Positions 35,601-47,064 of a DNA stretch of 64,000 bases are shown one piece after another. The stretch is from the NCBI GenBank assembly GCA_947034895.1, contig OX344761.1, positions 31,508,863 through 31,572,862 of the forward strand. Reading direction: 5' to 3'. The translations under genes and the position numbers were made by a program. The notes beneath the pieces are model-generated. The model was given only the letters and a program-made list of their open reading frames with translations. It was not told where the DNA came from and did not search any database. Every line of letters starts with the position of its first letter. Position 1 is the first letter of the stretch. Source of the stretch: Rhytidiadelphus loreus (taxonomy: Eukaryota > Streptophyta > Bryopsida > Hypnales > Hylocomiaceae).

Positions 35601-38567
35601 TGTTGTTGACAAAATCACGAATAGAGAGAACATTGTCACTGTACAGCACTTCTTAAAACAACAGGAAGCGAGTGATTGCAGGAGAAAGAATGGGCCCCAA
35701 GAAGGAATAATTATGCTCGACTCAGAGTTTCTTGACTAGGTACCATCGTTGTAAATAACAATTATCATGTTATGATCACTACAGAGAAATTTCGGAAAAC
35801 GAATGGACACTGAAATAGGGAGAATATACTATTGCTTAAAACCTCCTGAGAAGATGCACGTCAAACAAACACATGCACGTCTGATAAGTTTAGAAAGTAC
35901 AAACCTTTACATCGAAGATATCCTTCCTGGAGAATGCAACTATGCAGTCTCCGCCTTCAACATTCGAAAAGTCCCCATTGAGTGACTTCTGCAATCAACA
36001 TGAATCATCATAACTGCATTAGAAGATTGTGGACTGCGCAACCAAGATGATCCTGCAAAATTATGCAGGAAGACAACTAGAACAGTGACATCAAACAACT
36101 ACTCATGATCCAGCTCCTGACAAAGAGAGGAAACTATTTACACCCTTTAAAAAAACTGCAAGAGCTACAATTAAGCGAAGTGACGCAGAGAATCTTACTT
36201 GATCCAGTCTCAGAGGCTTAAAACGCTCATACTCATTTTCAATCAAATCGTCTCCAGTTGCAACGCATAAACTCCGTAACAACGGAACTGCACTTGGGTC
36301 CCCACAGACATGAATTTCATCCGCTTGCAATCCTAAAAATGCTCGTGTCCAAGCCCAACCTCTGTACTCATCACTCATCATCTGGCCCATCAAGTAGAAG
36401 AGTCAATGACCAGCTTGTACTTAACCACGTACGGTGGTGCAGCTTCAGATACTGCGTAAAATTCTTCCTAAAAATTAACAAAGTATAACCGAGAATGAGG
36501 AATTACTGCATTTTCATTACCTGAACTTCGTCAATGACAGCAACCTCCCATTGCTTGCTTAAATACGCCATCTCCACAGTGCATGCTAAATGGTTGGCAA
36601 ATGGCAAATCCTTTTTCTCTTGCCCAGTATGCAGATTGCAGTAGATGCCTTCAGCATTCACCTTATCGAATACCTGTCAAATTTTATGAATGTTTATGTA
36701 CTATTTCATCTTCCCCCCAAAATAGAAGTCTGACTGACTTAAAATTTGACTTCTCAGTAAATAAATAAAATTGTAGCCTCTTGATAGTGTACTGAGATAG
36801 CTGACCTCCATAGCAAGGAGTCGCAGTGGACTGCAGTAAATTCCATTGGAAGCCTCCATGAACCGCTTGAGAGCCATATATGTCTTTCCACTGTTGGTAG
36901 GACCTTGGTGGTAAACAACCTTCCGCTTCATTGCCCGGGCAAAAGGGTACCTGCAACCCCATCCTCTTCTTCTTCAAAAACCAGAATGCCCTGATCACGA
37001 CGTAAACCCTACGAGGAACGGCACAACCAAAAACGACATTAATTCCAGCAAAAAGATTGGTAGATCAGCGCATGTCGTACCAAGCATCCGGCTTGGTGAG
37101 GTCAGCGGTACTAACAAGTTCCCGATACCGGTTGATTTCAGCAGAAAATTCCGCATTGCAAAACTCTGCGAAGACCGGAAACAGAAATTTGAGAGCAGTG
37201 TTGGAAGGACCCATTTGTATTAGCAATCCTCTTAGCTCCGGCGTTGCCCTGCTTTGAAAAAACTTGCGAAAACGTGAAACTGCTGTTGGAAAAAACTTCG
37301 AATTTATGTATAAGGCCAGCGCTTGATCCGACACCCACCTGCTTTCAGCCGTAAAACAAACATAAGAGACCAATAATGCTGAAAGAACTGGTTGGTAAAC
37401 CCCAACCATTGGACTCAAGCTTTCAAAAAGCATTTCGCCTCAACCCCGGAAAAACCTAGAGCCACACGATATTCCCATTCCTATTACAGAAACAATCCCT
37501 CCCTTACCAATTACGTGAATTATTCAACTATGGGAATTTTACTTTAAAAAAATGCTGCAAACGACTCAGTTCCACTCAATTGTTCTATTAAAGCCGGATA
37601 GGGACTGACGAACTAACCCTGATTCAGCGAATCGGTGAAAAATCCAGCTGAGTCGGGCTTTCTCTGTGCTGGTATAAGCCCCCGGTCTAGCATGCTGCAA
37701 CTGGTGGAATACCTTTTCGGGATCACTATATTGCGCAGGTATCACAACCTTTTCCCCTCTTTCGTGGCCCTTCTCATCCTCATCGAGCTTCACGATTGTA
37801 ATTCGCTGCTTTGACGTAAGATCTAGCTTCGGGAACTTCGGCGCTGTGCGTGGTGGCGATTCCTTCAAAGCCTTCACCCCCTCTCTCACTCCCTGCGACT
37901 CACCGTCTTCCACCAATGAAGACAAAATTGCATTGGAGCTTTCGCCTATAGCCTCCAAATTCAAAATATCAATCACACCATCAGCCGATCCGCTAATCTC
38001 TTCATCACTAACTAATTGCCCGCGTCCTTCAACACATGGAGTCCCTACATCTAAAGAATTGTCAACACTCGACACGACCAAATCCGCACCAGCCACTGCC
38101 TCCACCCTAGACTCAGACCTCTTCTTCCTCGTCAATTTCAGTTTTACGGGCGCCAATCCAGTCGTGGATTCATTTCCAGCAATCTCATCCTCCAACTTCT
38201 TCATCGACGCTCTCGGTTTCCTCCGAACCTTCGTTTTCTCAACTCCATTCTCTACTTTCCTAGGCCTTCCTACTCTCTTCACCTTCACTACCGTCTCCTC
38301 CACGATGTTCTCCACGACTTTCTCCTCCACCGCAGTTTTCACACTAAGCCCTCGCCTCAACCCTAAATCCCAAAACCTCGAACTCCTGTCGAATCCCTCC
38401 AACTCTCTCACAAGAGTACTATAACCTCGCCTCGCTGCTTCATCGGTCAGGGTAGCACTCCAACCATGAGCGAGAACAGAAGCATTAGTATGGTTTAGAA
38501 ATTGAGGCAATTTCCGAGCGTCTCTGCGCGCAATCGCACGCAGCAGCACCGCCAGCGCCCTGGCCAT
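32680..38567 (-). CDS. SUV3: SUV3-type ATP-dependent RNA helicase (mitochondrial)
   Basis: Eleven exons join in phase: 38567-37618, 37338-37081, 36950-36806, 36673-36521, 36381-36199, 35988-35905, 35599-35210, 34708-34653, 34432-34372, 33452-33231 and 32964-32680, giving 928 residues. The enzyme unwinds RNA using ATP and, in the family, works with exonucleases in mitochondrial RNA turnover. The N-terminus ([16 protein letters not shown]) is an Arg-rich, targeting-type helix. Key motifs are GPTNSGKT (Walker A, 419-426), DEVQ (499-502), [14 protein letters not shown] and [10 protein letters not shown] (671-680). A SUV3 C-terminal domain follows, ending in a basic tail. The N-terminal extension (about 50-300) is longer than in Arabidopsis SUV3 and carries basic KRVGRPRKV and RRKPRA patches. 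The frame is intact throughout. Introns contain no evident inserted element. Confidence 0.95.
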
Positions 38568-41234
38568 GGCTGCAAACGTTTAAGGACTGTCCTTGGTCCG
38601 GACGGAGATCAATACAAAATCGCCATAGCTATGGGAGATGGCAGCCCAGCATCCACGAAACAAAGTTAGGGTTTAAGCATAACGAGACTGAAATCGGAGC
38701 TAGCGCGCGTTCAGAGAATCGGAGAGACGAGGCGTGCGAGACAGAGTAATTAGGGTTCCTGAAAACCGAAGTCTCCCTAATTGCACCTCCTTCCTTCAAT
38801 TCTTAGTAACATCGAAATCGAAACACTTGTGTTTGCACTATTAAATCCTCTCACACGAGGTTGTAATATAAATGGAATTAAGTATAAGAAGGGTTGAGGA
38901 TTTGAGAGGAGGCAATTTAAATGTAAGAATTGACACTTTTTTTTTGGTGATGTAACATATTTATGCCATGTAGGGCAGGAGGTCCATAACTGGACCGTCT
39001 AAGGGCTGGAACTGAATTTTAGGGAGGTGAAACACCTTGAAATATTTTTCAATCAATTTCCCTTCAAAGACAACAAGAATTGACATTTAAATCAAGTCAT
39101 TTCATATTTTTTGAAGTTTCATAGAATTAGTTATGAAATTTTGAAGTCAAAATACCATACGGCTGTAAAAGTGACCACCCCTGAAATGTACACTGTTGGT
39201 ACATTTTGATAAATTGAAGAAAGCAGAATGTACCCCTGAGGCATATTTCATTCAAAATGCCTGATCCAAGTTCGAGCCTCCTACCTTAGTATTTCTACTC
39301 CTTCATTCTATTACAAATATAAAAGTTTATCAAACTTTGTTAGTATATTCATTCATCCTTTATTAGCAAATCTCTATAATAGCATTTGAATCCCTAAAAA
39401 AAAAATTTGAGTTCAATGTTCTTTGAACTTGTATTATTTCATTGTCCAATATTACAAGAGGTTGCAAAAGAAATAGAATCATTTTGAAGGATAAAAAAGC
39501 ACTCAAATATAAAGGTGTACAATAAGGTGGGAGGTTCGATTGTTGGAGGGTCATTTTCAATCGACCATATATAGGCTAGCCATTAATCATGCAGTATGTT
39601 CTGGAAAAGATTGAGTGATTTTGAATCCAAGAAATGGGATTGCAGGTGTTCTGTTTTTGAACTCTATTAACTTTAGAATACATACTATAGTGAGTGTACT
39701 TGGGTGCTATAGCACTTTATGAATTCAATGAATAAAAAACCAATATAAGTAATGAAATACTTGGATTTATTATTTACAATGGGTTATGAATTAAATGAAA
39801 GCACATTGTACTTACTTTCAGGCCAAACTTCAGCGACTTACAGACATGCTATGATTGCTTACTGGTATACCTATGAGCAAGACTAGAGCCCTATGGCATG
39901 TTAGTTTGAAATTCCCTCATAATTTCAATTTGCCTCAAAAAATTTGGGAAAAAAAGGGGACTCATGCCTTTGTCACTTCTTCACATGCCTCAAAATTCTT
40001 GACATGATTAGCTGCTTTGATTTCACACCACAAGCTTTTTTTCCCTTAGATGCACGATTACAAAGCCTCCTACCTTAGCTAAAATTGAGCTAACTAGAAT
40101 ACTCTACAAAATATTCAAAAATATTTACATATCATTTGTTGAAGTTCAATAGTATATGTAATCAATATAACTTTGGCAACATCCCAAATGTAGATTTTTT
40201 TAGTCCAATTATAATTTGAACTTCCATGATGAAGTACATCAATTCCAACACTATAGAAAACAAGATATTGCACCCCTCCTTCATCCAATCAAAAAGACAA
40301 TTCTCTAATTGTTTCAAGTTTCATAATAAAGTTGATTTCTTCCACCATTCCACCAATGTCAACAAAACATCAAAATGAACACCAATATGCAATTTCAATG
40401 TATTTCAAAAGTTTCATTTATTATTCCACAATGTTGAGTTATGTTTTTTGGATTACTACTACAAAAACTTGTAGAGAAGTACATATTGTTGTAGTGCGTA
40501 ATCTGAAAAACATCATGCTTTACAGTAACATCATCCAAAAAGACAAGAATAGTTCCCCTCCAAAAACAACAGTGGGAAGCTTTACATGCATGTTTTCTTC
40601 TCAAAATGAGTGCACCAAAATACAAATGGAATATCCTCTGATTTGCCATTCAATCAGATGCGGACCTTTCTTGAGTTCCAGTTTCAGAGCACCCTCCATT
40701 TCTACTCCATCATCTGTTCACATCTTTCGCCCATTGTTCTTGTATGCCCCACTTTGTGCCGCTACTGGAACTAATGAACACTCTTGCTACATTTTATTGA
40801 ACCTTTCATATGATACAGAAAACTGTTGAATGGTAGAAGAATAAGAGAACCACCTTGCTTCAGGGCAGCAGTATGTTGGCGATTTCATGCCATGAGGTGG
40901 GGTGCTTCAAATGATTGCACCCATCAATAGAAAGGAATTCGTATTGAAACAAGTACTACTAACCGCACTACACACCTTATATGATGATATAGCATGCAGC
41001 GGAGGACGGGGAATCCCTCAGAATCTTCTTTACGTGTGGAATTCTAGCTAGGGTCTCAGGATGAGTAACTATTTTTGCACCATTTTCAATTCAACGGGCA
41101 GAAATCAACTGGAAAGGTCATAAAACCTGTGAGAAGGAACGGTAAAAATGTACTAATTACCAACTGATACCAACAAATACTAGTTAAGGCTCTTTCATTT
41201 CGTTTCTAACTGAAGGGGGCTCGGATCTACAGTC
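38568..41234. other. Intergenic region between SFC1-type carrier and SUV3
   Basis: Positions 38568-38800 are probably the SUV3 promoter and 5' leader. They are GC-richer, with two TTAGGGTTT/C-type motifs (38667 and 38751 region) that resemble plant telo-box promoter elements. The rest, to about 40900, is AT-rich with no recognised gene. About 40900-41234 is the likely 3' UTR of the carrier gene. Confidence 0.5.
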
Positions 41235-42842
41235 TCAAATTGCGTAATCTTTTTTCAAGTACCTGCGCTCATAAAGACCCGTGACCTGATCAGCAACCGC
41301 CCACATGATAGCTTGGCCAGGAGGTATACGCATTAAGCGAGGTAGCAAACCCTTCCACAATGCCAGCAACCCCTCTTCAGCGTATATGCGAGTGAGCGCA
41401 TGTGCCAATCCTCTGTATTTCACTTCGCCTCCCACGCTCCTAGTTTGAGCCATGAGACGAGTTTTGATAACATCAAACGGACCTGTTGCCACCGGTCCTG
41501 CAAAACCTGCAATAAAACCCGACACCATTGACTGCCATGGGAGGAGAGTGACGCCGTCCCCCTCGAACTTCTTCCACAGGAACTGATCAACGCCATTTTT
41601 CACTGTAAACATGACAGACTGGTTGGTTCCATTCCGTAGGACGGTAGGAGCAACACCTGCCCACAGCCCTCTCAATCCCTCCTCACGCACGATTGTGGTG
41701 GCACAATGTACCGGTCCCTTGTACTTCAGCAGCTCTCGCCCCAGTCCTCTCTGCTGTTGTAGTCGAATTTTCACAACCTGTCGAAGAAAAACCATTTATC
41801 AAACACTATCTCTCCAATTCAACAATCCAAATATTACAGAAATAGATATATCAACATATGGACAGCGCTAAAACGTCAGTCAACAAATCGACCGACGAAG
41901 AACATGACCCAAGAACGAAATATGCTCAAGACACACATCTTCGATAGTCATCACTGAAGATGTGTCTGAATTCGAAGCAGAAGTGCGCGAAGCAAAAAAG
42001 TCGTCAGCACAACTGTACGCATTCTCGAAAATTGCCTGAACCACAGGGGTCACCTCTATCCCGTTCTAAATACTCACAGACAATGCCACGTGCTTCCTGG
42101 TGAAAAGAACTCAAAACGCACCCGTCGAATCTACTAACATAGTCCCTCATGACAGCCTACTTCGCGCAATTCTTCCGTGTCTGAATTCTGACCAGCAACC
42201 AGCAGTTGAACAGCTTGATTGGCACAAACAAGATGCAACATGGAAAAAGAAGAAGAAGGCCAGAACACAAACCACACGACTATAAATTCATCACAAGAAA
42301 ATCAAGAGAAATTCAATGGAAAATTTAAAAGAACATCAAGAAATCATGAAAATTCGTCACAAGAAACAATCAACTAACCCCTAAACCTCTGCAAGACCTA
42401 AAAACAGAGTCACAGACACAAAAAGACACCCGAAATTCACCTCAAATGGCGTGACAATCACAACAGCTTCCAAAACTCCAGCGCCAAAGCCCGCGGCCAC
42501 CCTCCCTCCCGGACTGAGCTTCCCCGTCTCCTTATCCGCCAACGCGCGTTGAAAAAGAGCATTAGATCCCATGCGCAAGGTGTACTTCAACGTCAAATGC
42601 GTGGCGAATGGCGTCAAGCCCTTCCACAGCGCGCGAACGCCCTCTCGCTCCACGATGGAGGTCCCGCAGTGCCAGATGCCCCGGTACTCCTTGCGCGGGT
42701 CCAGCTGCAGGCGCGTCTTGATCACGTCGATGGGTTGCAGGCAGCAAGCCTCCACCAACCCGCCCAGGGAGCCGGATACGGCCTTGAAGTAAGGGGGAAT
42801 GGCGACGGCATTGTCGTTGGTGTCTCGCCTTCTCTCGGTCAT
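41235..42842 (-). CDS. SFC1: Mitochondrial succinate/fumarate-type carrier
   Basis: Two exons, 42842-42441 and 41777-41235, join in phase into 314 residues, the usual length of a mitochondrial carrier. The three ~100-residue repeats carry the signature sequences PIDVIKTRLQ, PFEVVKIRLQ (split by the intron exactly after PFE) and PFDVIKTRLM. Strings such as AVSGSLGGLVEACCLQP, GLTPFATHLTLKYTLRMGSN and LMRIPPGQAIMWAVADQV match the plant SFC1 (succinate/fumarate carrier) group closely. The family exchanges succinate for fumarate across the inner mitochondrial membrane, linking lipid-derived succinate to gluconeogenesis. Six membrane helices are expected from the fold. The frame is intact. The start ATG at 42842 is the first in a clean coding stretch after a pyrimidine-rich leader. 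Confidence 0.95.
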
Positions 42843-43978
42843 TGGTAGCTGCTGCAGCTCCTACTACTTCGGCTTCGGCTTCTTTCTCCCTCCCTCTCTC
42901 GCCTCTCGGTCGAATTCGACGGGATTCAGACGAGTGGGGAGGGGCGGAGAAACCCTAGGAGGGGGGGAGCGGGAGCTGGAACTAGGAATTGGGGTGAGGC
43001 TGCTGCATTGGCATCATCTGTTGGGGACGACGCCTGGGGGTGCCAGCAACATCGGAAGGAGGGATAGGCACGAAGAGAGTGACGAGAGAGAGACGGCGGC
43101 GGGACTGACGGGTGGCGGTCACCGGTGGGGGTCGCAGAAAGGCCCACGGAACTTTTTGGAATAGGGGTAGGCCGTTGTGTGGGGGAATTCTACCAAAAAT
43201 GGGCCCCTATTTTGTACCACGTATTCGTTTGTTTCTTCATCTCTCGTACCTAATTTGGGGTCTCTAATTTCAAATATGAATTCAAATTTTCCGTATTTTA
43301 TCATATGTTGCAAATAAAAAAATTTAGTATTTTCCTAAGAGATAAATTGCGGGGCAATGAAGGGAGCAATTCACCCTCATTGGAGCCTAACTAAGAGTGC
43401 CTGCTTTTTTGGCAAATACTTTTATGAAGAAGAGATTGTCCGTCATAAAACACCAACGGGAAATGTAGAAACAAATGACAATTGAGTTGATGTTGTGCAA
43501 ATGAAAACCTTGGAATTCTTAGTTACAACAATTTTCCTCGCTCGCAAGAGCTTATGGAAAATGATCCACTTTGGGATGAATGGCGCATTTTTTGGCAATG
43601 GTTTACATTGTTGTAAAAGCAACCATGACCCGATTTCATCAAAATGTAGAAGGAGCATGTCATTGTAGAATGTCAATATGAGACAATTCAAAGTCTCTTG
43701 CTTGAAAGCATCTCCCCCTCTTCGTATTGATCCAGCACCCCATCCTAGTAAAGAGGTTGGGTACTTTGGACCACACCAAGCCATTGATCCCCACCCAAAT
43801 TTCTTATTTTGGCCATCACCCTAGCTAACTTTGGTTGCATGAAAAGAGGAAACAGACACAAGCTAATGAAGGCCACATATTAGCCATAGATTGGCCCTCA
43901 ACAATGGCAAACAACTATCCCAAGCGACATCCCCAACTCTTTGAATTTGCCACCCCACTCTGTTGATTTCACATCATT
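42843..43978. other. Upstream region of the carrier gene and intergenic DNA
   Basis: Positions 42843-43150 are GC-rich, with CT-rich leader-like sequence just above the carrier ATG, and are the likely promoter and 5' UTR. Composition falls sharply to AT-rich after about 43150. No gene seen. Confidence 0.5.
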
Positions 43979-46900
43979 CACTATAAGAAACCCGTGTTTT
44001 TTGTGGTGTTATGAAGAAATGGGTCATGTTTTCATTGACATCAATGTGTCACAAATTCTAAGCCTATGGAAGGCAGATTTTTGCTAATGTTGGAAAAGAC
44101 ATGGGGACGTTAAAGCAAAAACAGGTGGATGACATAAGGGACACGTATGTTTTTTTGAACATCAAATAAAACATGGTGACGCTTACTAATACGTCCCAAA
44201 AAACATGGAAGTACCACATCGACTAGGGATTTTGGGTAAATTTTTGTAAGTTATTGTAGGCTAGTGTAAAATGCTGACCGGATTTGAAAAAAATTGGGAA
44301 AGAATAGCCATGTGGCATGCTTTGAAAAGAAAAGAAAATTGATGGATGTATATTATGGATGAAAAAAGAATCTCTTTATATAAGTAGGGTGTAGGAAGTA
44401 AGACAAACCATATGGGATATGTAAAGCAATTTTTTTTCAAAATTGAATGTCTAAATAAACATCCACATGTTTAAAACAACCTCTAGATGTCGGAAATAAC
44501 ATGTAGATGTCAAAAAAACGTCCTCATGTTTAAAACAAAATCCACATATAATGTAGTCAAGTTCTCATTTGTGAATTATCCCATATCCTTTGTCATGAAT
44601 GGATGATGAATTTCAATATAAAAGGGACCTCTCCACCCTTCATTCTCACTAAATGTGAATGAAATAATTACTTAACTTTGCCACTAAAAATTCTTTTGAG
44701 TAGATAGTAAAGTCGTGGTGAATTTGACAATTTTTCTTGTTCATTTTTTTTGGAATTTAAAAAAATTATTATTATTTCTAAATAATTATTTCATACAATT
44801 AATGCCATTTGTATTTTTCAGTGAGGCACATCATGTGTTGTATTATGATGATGATTTTTTTATTAATAAAAAAAACATTGCCCGCACAAAAAAAAGATGA
44901 TGTGGTTGCCATGTGGCATCTACGTGGCAAGCATTTGGAGAGTGAAAACACGAGGTATCAACAACCGTTTTCATGAAACATGCAGACATTAGGGCACATT
45001 ATAGTAGATTTTAACCGTTTGTGGAAATGCCACCTACAACAGATTTTAGGTGACATCACTACAACAAAAACAGTGTTTTATGACTGCAAAATACGACTGC
45101 AGTCAGTCGTAAAATCAAAAAATATGACTGGCGCAGAAATCATTGTAGATGACTCGGAATATGACTGCAGCAGTCGCTTCAGACATCAGTCATATTGGCA
45201 GTCATATAAGTTGAGGGGTATAAATATCCATAGTATGCCAACAAGGCGTATATTTTGATTTTCTTTGACTTTTTCTTAAGCTGCTCGGGTAAATGAAAAA
45301 ATCTTACGTGGAATATGACTGTGTTGAGTCATATTTTTTGATGACATGGAATATGACTAGTCAGTCATATTTTGTGGAATATGACTGTGTTGAGTCATAT
45401 TTTTTGATGACGTGAAATATGACTGTGGTCAGTCATATTTTGTGGAATAGGATTGCGTTGAGTCATATCTTTTGATGACGTGAAATATGATTGCGGTAAG
45501 TCATATTTTTTGATGATTTGTAAAGCGACTCTTTTCAGTCATATTGAGAGCACCTAGTCATTTTTTCGAAATTATAATAATCATTTTGTAACTACAAGTA
45601 TTCATTTTTTTATTGATATGTATTTTGAACTATGAATTGAACAAATCATACAACGGTTGTAGGATACCTAAGCATATTTGCAATCATACATTAAAATGAT
45701 TTAACAATTGAATAAAAGATTTCATGTAGTTAAAAACAAATACATATGATGTTAAAGATATACAAGAAACAATTATATTGGAGAGGGAATATATAAGAAG
45801 GAATGTGACTCCTTTCAATGACATTTATAATTTATTAGTCACAAATACAAAATATGTATATCACAATGAATTATTTACACAAGTCAATAGAGACTATATT
45901 TCTTACAATAATATGAAGTGAGTTGCAAGTAGCCTCCAACGACTTTGTTCCAATTTTGTTGCCTGCATATACAATTAAAGAAATAGGAGGTTAATTTTTA
46001 ATGAACATACAACAAAGCTCAATCTTCAAAAGTTTACAACAATAGAAAATATGTAATATAAATTTAGGGTAAGAAGAAAAACAATGGTGATGCAAGAAAC
46101 AAGAAGAAAAAAGGCAACAAGTGCTAAAAGATAACAACAAATACAAGTTAAGATGCACAAGAAACAATAAGGAGCAACTACTAAAAGGTAACAAGAAACA
46201 ACAAAAAAGAGTTAAGATGCAACAAAAATAAACAAGAAACAAAAAGAGAGAACAAAAAGTAAGAAAGAAGAAAGAAGAAGAAGAAATAATTAAGATGCAA
46301 GAAGAAAAAAACAAGAAGCAAGAGTGAAGATGCAACAAAAGACAACAACTCTAAGAAGTAAGAGTAACTCAAGATGCAACAAAAGACAACAACTAAGAAG
46401 CAAGAGTGAACTCAAGATGCAACAAAACACAACAATTAAGAAACAAGAGTGAACTCAAAATGCAACAAAACACAACAACTAAGAAACAAGAGTGAACTCA
46501 AAGAGACAAGAGACAACAAAAGGTAAGGAAGAAGAGTCAAAAGAAGTAGTGGCTAGGATTTCAAAACCCTAAAAAAATGACGGCTAGGGTTTCAAAACCC
46601 TAAAAAGTGATGACTAGGATTTCAAAACCCTTAAAAAGTGGTGATTAGGTTTCAAAATTTTAAACAATGGTTTGTCTATATTTTTTTTTGATTGCCCGTG
46701 TTTTTCTTTGGTTGCCCAAAAACAAAAAAATGTTACTACCATGAAAATATGATTAATAATATAACTCAATGTTCTCAAACGAGTTCCCTACCATTTTCTA
46801 TAAAATACTTTGGTGTTCCCAACGGACGTATAATATACGCCCATGAAGTACAAGGCCCAAAAACGACTAGCAGTCATATTTATCCCCAAGGTATTGATCT

Positions 46901-47064
46901 CCAAGAATATGATTGCAAGTAGTCGTCAGTCATCCTCAGTCATATTTTTGCAGTCATAAAACACTGCCGTTGTTGTAGTGCATTAGAGTTGACATACCTT
47001 TAATTTAAAAAAAACACTTTCACGTCTTTAAAAACACCACTAAAAACACGGGTTTCTTCTAGTG
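43979..47064. mobile_element. CACTA element (outer), hosting a nested CACTA element
   Basis: The left end is CACTATAAGAAACCCGTGTT. The right end is AACACGGGTTTCTTCTAGTG, whose complement starts CACTAGAAGAAACCCGTGTT. The terminal repeats match over about 30 bp. The flanking triplets are ATT (43976-43978) and GTT (47065-47067), a near-match to a 3 bp duplication. The interior holds repeated ACATC(C)ACATGTTTAAAACA-type subterminal motifs around 44455-44530 and no transposase. It is interrupted at 45057-46980 by a second element. Confidence 0.8.
45057..46980. mobile_element. CACTA element nested inside the 43979-47064 element
   Basis: The left end is CACTACAACAAAAACAGTGT. The right end's complement starts CACTACAACAACGGCAGTGT. 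The terminal repeats continue through TTTATGACTGCAAAA. The perfect 3 bp target duplication is CAT (45054-45056 and 46981-46983). Subterminal arrays of AATATGACTG / AGTCATATT lie at about 45115-45550 and again near 46870-46960, the layout expected for transposase-binding repeats. The middle has AACAAGAAGCAAGAGTGAA-type tandem sequence (about 46290-46520) and repeated AGGGTTTCAAAACCCT (46550-46640). There is no transposase, so it is non-autonomous. Confidence 0.9.

Noticed and set aside
40332..40829. Rightward 165-codon frame between the SUV3 and carrier genes
   Set aside because: Residue use is random-looking (many Cys, Ser, Ile), it has no domain, and an equally good frame exists on the other strand (40395-40649). 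Likely chance or an old repeat remnant.
42799..43164. Rightward frame overlapping the start of the carrier gene
   Set aside because: Antisense shadow of the carrier exon and its GC-rich leader.
45991..46338. Leftward Phe/Leu/Ser-rich frame resembling a membrane protein
   Set aside because: It lies inside the nested CACTA element and reflects the AACAAGAAGCAAG simple repeat, not coding sequence.
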